Shown here in pieces: positions 30,070-39,767 of a stretch of 64,000 nt of DNA (positions are counted from its first letter, which is position 1; every line of letters starts with the position of its first letter). Where the stretch lies: contig JAJZUV010000013.1 in NCBI GenBank assembly GCA_021848345.1, positions 28,010-92,009 of the forward strand, in the 5' to 3' direction. A program made the position numbers and the translations under genes. The notes under the pieces were generated by a model. That model ran no database searches and was not told the DNA's origin. It worked only from the letters and a program-made list of their open reading frames with translations. Source of the stretch: Pseudomonadota bacterium (lineage in GTDB: Bacteria; Pseudomonadota; Gammaproteobacteria; Burkholderiales; Burkholderiaceae_C).

Positions 30070-30824
30070 ACAGCGTCCCAGGCCCGCAGGCGATCCGCCC
30101 CGACGTCATCGCGCACCGCCTGGGCGCCGGTCTCGGCCCGGAGAATTCGCTGGCCGCCTGCCGCGCGTCGCTGGGCGCCGGGTTCCGCAGCTTCGAGTGC
30201 GACGTCAAGCTCAGCGCCGACGGCCAGGCCTTCCTGCTGCACGACGACGCGCTGCTGCGCACCCACGGCAGCATGCTGCGCGCCAGCGCCCAGTCGTGGC
30301 GGGCGCTGCGCGACCTGCCCGGCGAGGCCCTGCCCAGCCTGCGGGAGTTGCGCGACACCCTGCGCACATGCGCGCAACCGACCTGGGTGAACCTGGAGAT
30401 CAAGGTCGACGACGACGCGCCGGCGCCGCTGCAGCAAGCCTGGGGCCGGGCGATCGCCGGTCTCGTGGCGCAGCTGTGGGCCGACGCCGAGCCGCAGGTG
30501 CTGCTGTCGTCCTTTTCCATCCCTGCGCTGCAGGGTGCCATGGGCGTCGCGCCGCGGCTGCCGCGCGCCTGGCTGTGCGAGCGGCTGCCGCGATGCTGGC
30601 GCGGCGTGGCGCAGGCGCTGGCCCTGCGCGCGCTGCACCTGGACGCGCGCAACGTCGACGCCGGGCAGGTCGCGCAACTGGGCGCGTCCGGGCTGCAGTG
30701 GCGCGTCTATACCGTCGACGATCCCGCGCAGCTGCGGCGCTGGCTGGATCTGGGCGCCAGCGGCGTGTTCACCGACCGCGTGCCCGACGCGGCGCACCCG
30801 GCATCCCCCCTTCCCGCCGCCTGA
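30066..30824 (+). CDS. ugpQ: Glycerophosphodiester phosphodiesterase
   Basis: A 252-residue enzyme of the GDPD TIM-barrel family that splits glycerophosphodiesters, the deacylation products of phospholipids, into glycerol-3-phosphate and an alcohol. Active-site features are AHRLG with H17, PENS, the metal ligands E44 and D46 in FECDVKL, and H59 in LLHDD. The later LEIK and YTVDD segments are also typical. The usual HRG motif reads HRL here. There is no signal peptide, so the enzyme is cytosolic like UgpQ. The ATG at 30066 lies in an ATGA overlap with the small membrane protein gene. The next gene begins 17 bp downstream. Confidence 0.87.
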   Translation: MNSVPGPQAIRPDVIAHRLGAGLGPENSLAACRASLGAGFRSFECDVKLSADGQAFLLHDDALLRTHGSMLRASAQSWRALRDLPGEALPSLRELRDTLRTCAQPTWVNLEIKVDDDAPAPLQQAWGRAIAGLVAQLWADAEPQVLLSSFSIPALQGAMGVAPRLPRAWLCERLPRCWRGVAQALALRALHLDARNVDAGQVAQLGASGLQWRVYTVDDPAQLRRWLDLGASGVFTDRVPDAAHPASPLPAA

Positions 30825-30841
30825 CCATCCCCCGACCCGTC

Positions 30842-31615
30842 ATGCCCGATCGACGCAATCCCCGCATCGGCGTGCTCAGCGCGCTGCAGGCCGAGCAGCA
30901 ACTGCTGCTGCAGCACCTGCTGGCCGTGCGCCCGTTGCAGCTGCGCGGCCAGCGCGCCTTCCACCGGGGAAGGCTGTGGGGCTTCGACGCCGTGCTGGTG
31001 CTGTCGGGCGTGGGCAAGGTGGCGGCGGCCACCAGCGCCACCAGCCTGATCGCCGAGTTCGGCTGCGAAGCCCTCGTGTTCACCGGCACGGCCGGCGGCC
31101 TGGCCGAGGGCGTGGGCATCGGCGACGTGGTGGTGGCCGAGCAGTGCCTGCAGCACGACCTGGACGCTTCGCCGCTGTTCCCCCGCTTCGAGGTTCCGCT
31201 GACCGGGCGCAGCCGCTTCGCCGGCGACCCCGCCTGGACCGAGCGCCTGGCCGCGGGCGCGCAGCGCGCGCTGCAGGGCATGCTGGAGGACGACGCCAGC
31301 GCGATTCGCCTGCAGGGCCTGGGCATCACGGCGCCGCGCCTGCATCGCGGCCTGCTGCTCAGCGGCGACCGCTTCATCAGCGGCCCCTCGCAGGCCGCCG
31401 AGCTGCGCGAGCTGCTGCCCGACGCGCTGGCCGTGGACATGGAGACCGCGGCGGTCGCGCAGGTCTGCGCGGACTACCGAGTGCCCTTCGCGGCCGTGCG
31501 CTGCATCTCCGACCGCGCGGACGCCACCGCGCACATCGATTTCGACCGTTTCACCACGCTGATCGCTCGCCACTACGGGGCCGCGGTGCTGCGCCTGGCG
31601 CTGCGCGGTTACTGA
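30842..31615 (+). CDS. mtnN: 5'-methylthioadenosine/S-adenosylhomocysteine nucleosidase
   Basis: A 257-residue nucleoside phosphorylase-fold enzyme that cleaves adenine from MTA and SAH, recycling by-products of polyamine synthesis and methylation. Characteristic segments are RIGVLSALQAEQ at the N-terminus with the general-acid glutamate region, VFTGTAGGL, GDVVVAEQCLQHDLDASP, DMETAAVAQVC and CISDRAD with the catalytic aspartate. It follows the phosphodiesterase gene by 17 bp and converges on the methyltransferase gene with a 7-bp overlap. It could also belong to a closely related phosphorylase group, but the DMETAA and SDRAD motifs favour the nucleosidase. Confidence 0.83.
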   Translation: MPDRRNPRIGVLSALQAEQQLLLQHLLAVRPLQLRGQRAFHRGRLWGFDAVLVLSGVGKVAAATSATSLIAEFGCEALVFTGTAGGLAEGVGIGDVVVAEQCLQHDLDASPLFPRFEVPLTGRSRFAGDPAWTERLAAGAQRALQGMLEDDASAIRLQGLGITAPRLHRGLLLSGDRFISGPSQAAELRELLPDALAVDMETAAVAQVCADYRVPFAAVRCISDRADATAHIDFDRFTTLIARHYGAAVLRLALRGY

Positions 31616-32835
31616 GCAAGCCCCGGGCCGGGCTGCGCCTCCCGAGGGTCCGCGCCGGGCTTGCGCTGGGGCCTCCCGGCGACCAGCGCGAAGGTGAACA
31701 GCCGGCATTCGATCGGGCCGTTGTACAGCACATGGCGCCGCGAGGCCTTCAGCCCCAGCGAACGCTCGGCACGCAGGTCGGCCAGCAGCAGCGCCGCGTT
31801 CCAGCCGACGAAGCGCTGCTTGAGCCGGTCGCCCAGCCGGGGCAGCAACTGCTCGGCCTGGGCTCCCTTGGCCTCGATACGCTCGGCATAGGGCGGGTTG
31901 CTCAGCACCCAGCCGGACTGCCCGGGCGCCAGTTCCAGCGGCGCGGCGCCCTCCAGCGCGTCGGCCTGGCGCAACTCGAGCGCTCCCTCCACGCCGGCGC
32001 GGCGCGCGTTGTCCCGGGTCAACGCCACCATGCGGGGGTCGATGTCGGCGGCCACGATGGGCGCCGCGGGCTCGCGTCGCGCGGCCTGGGCGCGCGCGCG
32101 CAAATCGCGCCAGACGGCGGCATCGAAGCCGCGCAGGCGTTCGAAGCCGAAGCCGCGCTGCAGCCCGGGCGCGATGCCGCAGGCACGCTGGGCCGCCTCG
32201 ATGACCAGGGTCCCGGCCCCGCAGAAGGGGTCGTACAGGGCCGCCCGCGGGGTCCATCCGGCCAGGCGCAGCAGCCCGGCGGCGAGGTTCTCCTTCAACG
32301 GCGCCTCGCCGTGCGCGCTGCGCCAGCCGCGCTTGAACAGCGCCTCGCCCGAGGTGTCCAGATACAGCGTGGCGCTGCCGGCGTCGAGGTGCAGGTGCAC
32401 GCGCGCCTGCGGTTCGTCGCGCGCCACGCTGGGGCGGCGCCCGTCGCGCAAACGGAAGTGATCGCACACTCCGTCCTTCGCCCGCAGCAGCGCGAAATGC
32501 AGACTTTGCAGCGGGCTGCGCTCGGCGGTCACGTCCACGCGCAGCGTGCTGTCGGCATCGAACCACTGCTCCCAGGGCTGGCGCAGCGCCAGGCGATAGA
32601 TGTCGTCGGCGTGCGCCACCGGGCCCTGCGCGACCCGCAGCAGCACCCGCGAGGCGATGCGCGTGTGAAGATTCAGCAACATCACGTCGCGCAGGCTCGC
32701 GCGCAGGCTCAGCCCGGCCGCGTGCTCGGCCTGCACCTGGGCGCCGCAGCCGTCGATCTCGGCGATTTCCTCGCGCAGCGCCTGCTCGAGCCCTCGCGGA
32801 CAGGGCAGATACAGGCTGTACTGGTCGTCGGACAT
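31609..32835 (-). CDS. THUMP-domain class I RNA methyltransferase (RlmL N-terminal type)
   Basis: A 408-residue SAM-dependent methyltransferase. It has an N-terminal ferredoxin-like and THUMP region (LYLPCPRGLEQALREEI), then YLDTSGEALFKRGWR and the Rossmann-fold catalytic domain with YDPFCGAGTLVIEAA (motif I) and SNPPYAERI (motif IV, the NPPY signature of N-methylation of a base). This matches the N-terminal half of RlmL, which makes m2G2445 in 23S rRNA. The C-terminal RlmK half is absent, which is usual outside gamma-proteobacteria. The start MSDDQYSLY at 32835 is set by homology. It overlaps the nucleosidase gene by 7 bp at the 3' ends. Confidence 0.86.
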   Translation of the reverse strand: MSDDQYSLYLPCPRGLEQALREEIAEIDGCGAQVQAEHAAGLSLRASLRDVMLLNLHTRIASRVLLRVAQGPVAHADDIYRLALRQPWEQWFDADSTLRVDVTAERSPLQSLHFALLRAKDGVCDHFRLRDGRRPSVARDEPQARVHLHLDAGSATLYLDTSGEALFKRGWRSAHGEAPLKENLAAGLLRLAGWTPRAALYDPFCGAGTLVIEAAQRACGIAPGLQRGFGFERLRGFDAAVWRDLRARAQAARREPAAPIVAADIDPRMVALTRDNARRAGVEGALELRQADALEGAAPLELAPGQSGWVLSNPPYAERIEAKGAQAEQLLPRLGDRLKQRFVGWNAALLLADLRAERSLGLKASRRHVLYNGPIECRLFTFALVAGRPQRKPGADPREAQPGPGLAQ

Positions 32836-32984
32836 GATGCTGGGCGCGCCGAGCGCGCGGTTCGGGAACGGGGGCCGACATCGTAGCCAATACGCGGGCG
32901 CCGGCGGCTCCAAGGTACACGGCGCGACGACACTCTGCTAGATTGGGTCGCCTGCCGCGCCGACGGCGCCCCCTGCCTCCGACC

Positions 32985-33917
32985 ATGCTCCTGTTCGCCA
33001 CGCAGCGCCGCGCGCGCACCCACGCCCCCCTCTCCGGCCTGTGTCGAGCCGTCGCAGCGGTGCTGAGCTGCGCGGCGCTCGGGGCCGCCGCCCACGCGGC
33101 ACCGGCGGCCGCGGGCGCCACGCAGCTGCTGCGGGTGCAGAACGGACTGGTGCAGGAAAACGAGGTCGCGGCGGCCAACGGCGCGCAGGCGCTGGCCGAC
33201 GCCATCACCAAGGCCACCGGCAAGCGCACCTTGTGGATGGCCCACGACGCCATCGGCGCCACGCTGGCCGCGCAACCCGCCGAATACGCCTTCGTCAAGC
33301 CGCCCAGCGCCAGCGCCAAGCTGCTGGCCAAGGGCTGGCACCTGGTCGCGGTGGCGCAGGCGCCGCACGGTTTCGGGGTCGACTTCATCGCCCAGCCCTG
33401 CCCCGGGCACGCGGCCGGGGTGCTGCTCGGAGGCCCCACGCTGAGCACCCTGGGGGTGGCCACCGACGCCCCGGCGAAATGCGTGTCCCTGCGCGACGTC
33501 TGGACCGAGCCCGGCGCGGTGCTGCTGGCCCCGGCCAAGGGCAGCCTGGTGGACAAGGTGGCGGCCAAGCTGTGGCTGCAACATGCCAGCAAGCTGCCGC
33601 CCACCGTGCACGTGCAGTACCAGAACGCGGTCACCGACTTCATGCGGGTCACGCATGCCGCGGTGATCGGGGTGGTCACGCCGCTGGTGTCGGCGCAGTG
33701 GCGCGCCGCCGGGGGCGTCGTGCTGGCGCACCAGGAGATGCCCTTCTGGACCGTGCTCGCGGCCCCCTCGGTGGGCGCCGACCAGGTGGGCAAGGTGCGC
33801 GCCGCGCTGCTCTCGCCCGACGCGCGGCCGATGGACCGCGCGCTGCACGTGAGCGGCTGGGTGGCCGGCGACCCGCAGGTCTACGCCGACTTCATGCACT
33901 GGCTGGCGGCGCGCTGA
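32985..33917 (+). CDS. PhnD-like periplasmic substrate-binding protein, orphan
   Basis: A 310-residue exported protein. The basic N-terminus and hydrophobic stretch CRAVAAVLSCAALGAAAHA form a signal peptide with cleavage near residue 38. The mature part resembles phosphate/phosphonate-type type-2 binding proteins: a two-lobed pattern with AEYAFVKPPSAS after the first lobe, a serine/lysine-rich hinge and a C-terminal end with LHVSGWVAGDPQVYADFMHWL. No permease or ATPase gene adjoins it. It is divergent from the methyltransferase gene and converges on gshB. Such orphan proteins may act as sensors or share a distant transporter. The ligand is unknown. Confidence 0.65.
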   Translation: MLLFATQRRARTHAPLSGLCRAVAAVLSCAALGAAAHAAPAAAGATQLLRVQNGLVQENEVAAANGAQALADAITKATGKRTLWMAHDAIGATLAAQPAEYAFVKPPSASAKLLAKGWHLVAVAQAPHGFGVDFIAQPCPGHAAGVLLGGPTLSTLGVATDAPAKCVSLRDVWTEPGAVLLAPAKGSLVDKVAAKLWLQHASKLPPTVHVQYQNAVTDFMRVTHAAVIGVVTPLVSAQWRAAGGVVLAHQEMPFWTVLAAPSVGADQVGKVRAALLSPDARPMDRALHVSGWVAGDPQVYADFMHWLAAR

Positions 33918-33946
33918 CCCGCTTCAGGCCGCGCCGCGCGGGCGCG

Positions 33947-34927
33947 TCAGGCCGCGCGCGCGACCGCCGCTTCCAGGGCGTCGATGAAACGCCCCGCCAC
34001 GTCGAAGCCGGTCTGGTCGGTGATCTCGACGAAGCAGGTCGGGCTGGTGACGTTGATCTCGGTCAGGCGCGTGCCGATGATGTCCAGCCCCACCAGCAGC
34101 AGCCCGCGTGCCGCCAGCGCCGGGCCCAGGGCCCGTGCGATCGCCAGGTCGCCTTCCTGCAGCGCCTGCGCCCGCCCCAGCCCGCCGGCGGCCAGGTTGC
34201 CCCGCGTCTCGCCGCCCTGCGGGATGCGCGCGAGCGCGTAGGGCACCGGCTCGCCGTCGATCAGCAGCACGCGCTTGTCGCCCTGCGCGATCTCGGGCAG
34301 GTAGCCCTGCGCCATGATGGTGCGCCGGCCGTTGTCGGTCAGGGTCTCCAGCACCACCCCGAGGTTGGCGTCGGGCCCGCCGTCGGCGCCGTTGCGCAGG
34401 CGGAACACGCCGGTGCCGCCCATGCCGTCCAGCGGCTTGACGATGACGTCGCCGTGCTCGCGCGCGAAGGCACGCAGCGCCGCCGGATCGCGGCTGACCA
34501 GGGTATCGGGAATGTGCTCCGGCCACTCGAGGATGGCCAGCTTCTCCGGATGGTCGCGCAACGCGCGGGGGCGATTGAACACCCGGGCCCCCTCGCGCTC
34601 GGCCTGCTCCAGCAGGTGCGTGGCGTAGAAGAACTCGCTGTCGAAGGGCGGGTCCTTGCGCATGAGCACCGCGTCGAACTCGCGCAGCGCCAGGCCCACC
34701 ACCTCGATGTCGGTGAACCAGGGACGCGCGGCGTCGAGCGGCTGGATGTGCCGGCAAGGCGCCTGCACCGCCTGCGCGCCGCGCGCGTCGCGCATCCAGC
34801 GCAGTTGTCGCGGCTCGCAGGCCCAGATCGCGTGGCCGCGCCGCGCCGCCTCGCGCATCATGGCCACGGTCGAGTCCTTCTTCGGGTTGAAGGCTTCCAG
34901 CGGATCGGCGACGAACAGCAGTTTCAT
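33947..34927 (-). CDS. gshB: Glutathione synthetase
   Basis: A 326-residue ATP-grasp ligase that joins gamma-glutamylcysteine and glycine. The N-terminus MKLLFVADPLEAFNPKKDSTV is diagnostic, and FNRPRALRDHPEKL, VKPLDGMGGTGVFR and the metal-binding end GLDIIGTRLTEINVTSPT are all present. Length is normal. The ATG at 34927 is set by this N-terminus, and an earlier in-frame start would run into the gshA stop region. It lies 32 bp after gshA, giving a gshA-gshB operon for glutathione synthesis. Confidence 0.96.
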   Translation of the reverse strand: MKLLFVADPLEAFNPKKDSTVAMMREAARRGHAIWACEPRQLRWMRDARGAQAVQAPCRHIQPLDAARPWFTDIEVVGLALREFDAVLMRKDPPFDSEFFYATHLLEQAEREGARVFNRPRALRDHPEKLAILEWPEHIPDTLVSRDPAALRAFAREHGDVIVKPLDGMGGTGVFRLRNGADGGPDANLGVVLETLTDNGRRTIMAQGYLPEIAQGDKRVLLIDGEPVPYALARIPQGGETRGNLAAGGLGRAQALQEGDLAIARALGPALAARGLLLVGLDIIGTRLTEINVTSPTCFVEITDQTGFDVAGRFIDALEAAVARAA

Positions 34928-34959
34928 GGCGGCTGGGCCCCCGCGCGCGGGGGCGGAGT

Positions 34960-36252
34960 TCACTCGGTTTCGGCTTCGGGGTCGGTGCGCTCGAGCTCGT
35001 AGCTCGCGGCCACCAGCGCCAGGCGCGCGATGACCCCGTACATGTGGAAGCGGTTGGGGCCGCTGGTGCCGGGCTTGGCGTCAGGATTGGTGACGTTGAA
35101 CTGCTCGTCGAAGGCCAGCGGCACGAAGTGCATGCCCGGCGAGTTCAGGTTCTCGCTCGGACCGCGGTCGGCGTGCACGCGGTAGAAGCCGCCCACGACG
35201 TAGCGGTCCATCATGTACACCACCGGCTCGCACACCGCTTCCTGCAGGCGCTCGATGCTCGGAATGCCTTCCTGGATGATCACGTCGCGCACCTGCATGC
35301 CTTCCTTGACCACGCTCATCTTGTTGCGGGTCTTGCGGTTGAGGTCGCGCACCTCGCTGGCGTCGTGCACCATCATCACGCCCATGCCGTAGGTGCCGGC
35401 GTCGGCCTTCACGGCCACGAAGGGCTTCTCGTGGATGCCGTATTCCTTGTACTTGCGGCGCACCTTGGCCAGCACGCCGTCGACCGCCTCGGCCAGCTCG
35501 TCCTCGCCCTGGCGCTCCTGGAAATCGATGCCTCCGCATTGCGCGAAATACGGATTGAGCATCCAGGGGTCCACGCCGATGAGCTTGGCGAAGCGCTTGA
35601 CCACCGCGTCGTAGCTGCGGAAATGGGTGCTCTTGCGCCGCGTGGTCCAGCCGGCGTGCAGCGGCGGCAGCAGATACTGCTCGAACAGGTTCTGCAGGTC
35701 GGCCGGAACGCCCGAGGACAGGTCGTTGTTGAGCAGGATGGTGCAGGGATCGAAGTCCTTCGTGCCCAGGCGTCGCTTGTCGCGCACCAGCGGCTCCAGC
35801 AGCAGGCTGGCGCCGGTGGGAAGGGTCACGGTCTTCGGCTCGGTGATGGTCTCGTCGACCGTGCCCACGTGCACGTTCAGCCCCGCCTGGTGGAAGATCT
35901 GGGTCAGGCGCGCCAGGTTTTCCAGGTAGAAGGTGTTGCGCGTGTGCTTCTCGGGGATCAGCAGCAGGCCCTTGGCCTCGGGGCAGATCTTCTCGATCGC
36001 CGCCATCGCCGCCTGCACGGCCAGGGGCAGCATTTCCTCGGACAGGTTGTTCCAGCCTCCGGGGAACAGGTTGGTGTCCACCGGCGCGAGCTTGAATCCG
36101 CCGTTGCGCAGGTCCACCGACGCATAGAAGGGCGGCTGGTGTTCCATCCACTCCAGGCGGAACCAGCGCTCGATCGCGGGCTGGGCTTCGAGGATACGCT
36201 GCTCGAGTTCGAGCACCGGGCCGCCTTCGGCGGATACGAGGTGAGGGATCAT
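34960..36252 (-). CDS. gshA: Glutamate-cysteine ligase, A. ferrooxidans type
   Basis: A 430-residue ligase for the first step of glutathione synthesis. It does not look like E. coli GshA. It matches the separate family first defined from Acidithiobacillus ferrooxidans (TIGR02049), with MIPHLVSAEGGPVLELE at the start, WMEHQPPFYASVDLRNGGFKLAPVDTNLFPGGWNNL, and VAVKADAGTYGMGVM. This form is common in beta-proteobacteria. The ATG at 36252 is chosen because all homology begins there and the preceding codons are unrelated. Next to gshB on the same strand. No specific regulator site was seen. Confidence 0.93.
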   Translation of the reverse strand: MIPHLVSAEGGPVLELEQRILEAQPAIERWFRLEWMEHQPPFYASVDLRNGGFKLAPVDTNLFPGGWNNLSEEMLPLAVQAAMAAIEKICPEAKGLLLIPEKHTRNTFYLENLARLTQIFHQAGLNVHVGTVDETITEPKTVTLPTGASLLLEPLVRDKRRLGTKDFDPCTILLNNDLSSGVPADLQNLFEQYLLPPLHAGWTTRRKSTHFRSYDAVVKRFAKLIGVDPWMLNPYFAQCGGIDFQERQGEDELAEAVDGVLAKVRRKYKEYGIHEKPFVAVKADAGTYGMGVMMVHDASEVRDLNRKTRNKMSVVKEGMQVRDVIIQEGIPSIERLQEAVCEPVVYMMDRYVVGGFYRVHADRGPSENLNSPGMHFVPLAFDEQFNVTNPDAKPGTSGPNRFHMYGVIARLALVAASYELERTDPEAETE

Positions 36253-36397
36253 GCGCGATGCACCTTGGGAGCGGAGGCGGCCGGAGGGGCCACGGATTTC
36301 GATTGTTGCAGAGCCGGGGCAAATGCGTATGACGCCGCCTCGGTCCGCCTTGATTGTTCCGCAACCATGTGGGGACGGTCCCCGCGCCTGACAAGGG

Positions 36398-36417
36398 GGC
36401 TTGCGCAGGCGCAAGCC
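36398..36417. repeat. Perfect inverted repeat upstream of gshA
   Basis: GGCTTGCGC-AG-GCGCAAGCC is a 9-bp perfect dyad between gshA and the amtB terminator. It has no T-run on either strand. It may be an operator for gshA, a second stop for amtB transcripts, or chance in GC-rich DNA. Confidence 0.35.
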
Positions 36418-36422
36418 GGACG

Positions 36423-36447
36423 AAAAAAGGCCCGGGCCATGCCGGGC
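36423..36447 (-). terminator. Rho-independent terminator of the porin-glnK-amtB operon
   Basis: Read on the minus strand, GCCCGG-CATGGC-CCGGGC is followed by C and a run of six T (36428-36423). It lies about 75 bp after the amtB stop and is a good intrinsic terminator. Confidence 0.75.
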
Positions 36448-36480
36448 GCAAGATCCTTGCTCTGGAGAGAGGCAAACCGG

Positions 36481-36500
36481 CCCGGACCCGAGGGTCCGGG
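36481..36500. terminator. Second stem-loop just after amtB
   Basis: CCCGGACCC-GA-GGGTCCGGG forms a 9-bp perfect stem 20 bp beyond the amtB stop. It lacks a T-run, so it probably protects the mRNA 3' end or assists the terminator that follows at 36423-36447. Confidence 0.45.
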
Positions 36501-36519
36501 GTCATGCGGGGTCGAGGCC

Positions 36520-37908
36520 TTACAGCACCTGCTCGCCGTGCAGGCTGATGTCCAGGCCCTCGCGCTCCTGTTCCTCGCTGACGCGCAGGCCCAGCAGCAT
36601 GTCGACGACCTTGAGGATCACGAAGGTGACGATGGCGTCGTAGATGATGGTCACGGCCACGCCCTTGGCCTGGATCAGCAGCTGCGCCGTGTTGCCCTCG
36701 AGCACGCCGGCGGTGCCGCCGATGGCCTTGACCGCGAACACGCCGGTCAGCAGCGCGCCCAGGATGCCGCCGATGGCGTGCACGCCGAAGGCGTCCAGCG
36801 AGTCGTCGTAGCCGATCATCTCCTTCATGTAGACGGCGGTCCAGAAGCACACCGCGCCGGCGGCCAGGCCGATGATCAGCGCGCCGCTGGGGCCGACGAA
36901 GCCGGAGGCCGGGGTGATGGCCACCAGGCCCGCCACGGCGCCCGAGCAGATGCCCAGGATGGTCGGCTTGCCGCGCGCCATCCACTCGACGAACATCCAG
37001 GCCAGCGCGGCGCCGGCGGTGGCGATCTGCGTGGCGGCCATGGCCATGCCGGCACGGTCGCTGGCGGCGACGGCGGAGCCGGCGTTGAAGCCGAACCAGC
37101 CCACCCACAGCAGCGAGGCACCGATCATGGTCAGCACCAGGTTGTGCGGAGGCATCGCCTCCTTGCCGTAGCCCACGCGCTTGCCCAGCACCAGCGCCGC
37201 CACCAGGCCGGCGACACCGGCGTTGATGTGCACCACGGTGCCGCCGGCGTAGTCGAGCACGCCGTCACCGCCCAGCCAGCCGCCGGGGCCCCACACCATG
37301 TGGGCGATCGGCGCGTACACGGCGAGCAGCCACAGACCCATGAACCACAGCAGCGCGGAGAACTTCATGCGATCGGCGAAGGAGCCGACGATCAGCGCCG
37401 GGGTGATGATCGCGAAGGTCATCTGGAAGGTCATGTAGGTCGTCTCGGGGATGGTCGGGGCCAGCGCGTTGGCGCTGTCCAGGCCCATGCCCGTGAGGAA
37501 CAACCTGCTCAATCCCCCTATGAACCCGGAGCCGCTGGTGAAGGCCAGGCTGTAGCCGGCGATCATCCACAGCACCGTGACCAGCGCGGTGATGGCGAAG
37601 CTCTGCATCAGCGTGGCCAGCACGTTCTTCTTGCGCACCATGCCGCCGTAGAACAGCGCCAGGCCGGGGATGGTCATCATCAGCACCAGCGCGGTGGAGG
37701 TGAGCATCCAGGCGTTGTCGCCGGAGTTGATGAAGGCCGCCGGGTTCTTGGCCGCCGAGGCGGCCGCCACCGGGGCAGCCGGCGCGGCGGGAGCGGCGGC
37801 CGCGGGTGCCGTGGCGGCCGCGGGAGCGCTGGCGGTCTGGGCCAGTGCCGCGACCGGCGAGCCCAGCATGGCCAGGCTCAGGGCGATGCTTGCGAAGTAC
37901 TTTTTCAT
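36520..37908 (-). CDS. amtB: Ammonium transporter
   Basis: A 462-residue inner-membrane ammonium channel. A signal sequence (MKKYFASIALSLAMLGSPVAALA) is followed by an unusual Ala/Pro-rich stretch at residues 26-53, then eleven membrane helices. The two pore histidines are H227 (GGTVVHINAG) and H377 (DAFGVHAIGG), and the Amt signature DYAGGTVVHINAGVAGL is intact. The C-terminal cytosolic tail with LRVSEEQEREGLD is where GlnK docks. It is the last gene of the operon, 29 bp after glnK, as in most proteobacteria. Expression is expected under nitrogen limitation from the sigma-54 promoter at 39494-39507. Confidence 0.96.
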   Translation of the reverse strand: MKKYFASIALSLAMLGSPVAALAQTASAPAAATAPAAAAPAAPAAPVAAASAAKNPAAFINSGDNAWMLTSTALVLMMTIPGLALFYGGMVRKKNVLATLMQSFAITALVTVLWMIAGYSLAFTSGSGFIGGLSRLFLTGMGLDSANALAPTIPETTYMTFQMTFAIITPALIVGSFADRMKFSALLWFMGLWLLAVYAPIAHMVWGPGGWLGGDGVLDYAGGTVVHINAGVAGLVAALVLGKRVGYGKEAMPPHNLVLTMIGASLLWVGWFGFNAGSAVAASDRAGMAMAATQIATAGAALAWMFVEWMARGKPTILGICSGAVAGLVAITPASGFVGPSGALIIGLAAGAVCFWTAVYMKEMIGYDDSLDAFGVHAIGGILGALLTGVFAVKAIGGTAGVLEGNTAQLLIQAKGVAVTIIYDAIVTFVILKVVDMLLGLRVSEEQEREGLDISLHGEQVL

Positions 37909-37937
37909 GTCCTTGACCTTTCGGATGTGCTGGGCCG

Positions 37938-39417
<1,480 letters not shown>

Positions 39418-39493
39418 CAGGACTCTCCTCAGGGCGAAGCGGTTGGCAGGATCGGAAATCACCCGGGAGAAACCCCGGTGGCGACATCCCTCT

Positions 39494-39507
39494 GCAGCTT
39501 TCGTGCC
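39494..39507 (-). promoter_or_regulatory. Sigma-54 promoter of the porin-glnK-amtB operon
   Basis: The minus strand reads CTGGCACGAAAGCTGCA, with the invariant GG (39507-39506) and GC (39495-39494) separated by exactly ten bases. It matches the consensus YTGGCACG-N4-TTGCA with one mismatch. Transcription would start near 39482, giving a leader of about 65 bases to the porin ATG. Confidence 0.85.
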
Positions 39508-39566
39508 AGGCCCGCCAAGGGAAACTCGCGGGAGTTCCGGGGCGGATCGGGACCCGCGGCACATCG

Positions 39567-39585
39567 GCGGTGCGTGGCGCACCGC
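39567..39585. repeat. Perfect hairpin beside the NtrC-type site
   Basis: GCGGTGCG-TGG-CGCACCGC is an 8-bp perfect inverted repeat with a three-base loop. It contains GGTGC and GCACC half-sites in the inverted order compared with the neighbouring NtrC-type dyad, so it may be a second weak contact site or only a structure. Confidence 0.4.
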
Positions 39586-39590
39586 GGCCG

Positions 39591-39607
39591 CGCACCATGG
39601 AGGTGCG
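39591..39607. promoter_or_regulatory. Putative NtrC enhancer site
   Basis: CGCACC-ATGGA-GGTGCG matches the NtrC dyad GCACC-N5-GGTGC perfectly. It is centred about 117 bp upstream of the expected sigma-54 transcription start, a normal enhancer distance. Most of the 350-bp gap 39418-39767 beyond these sites shows nothing else that I could identify. Confidence 0.72.
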
Positions 39608-39767
39608 GCGCCCCCGGCTGGTGCGCGGCCGCGGCGGCCTGCCGACCTCCCCGCCGGTGCAGTCATTGCGCGTGCGCGCATCGGCACGCCGCGCGGCGCG
39701 CGACAATAGGCGCCTGTGCATGCCAAAAGCGCCTGGCCGATACGGCGCACTGGACGAGACTTCCACC

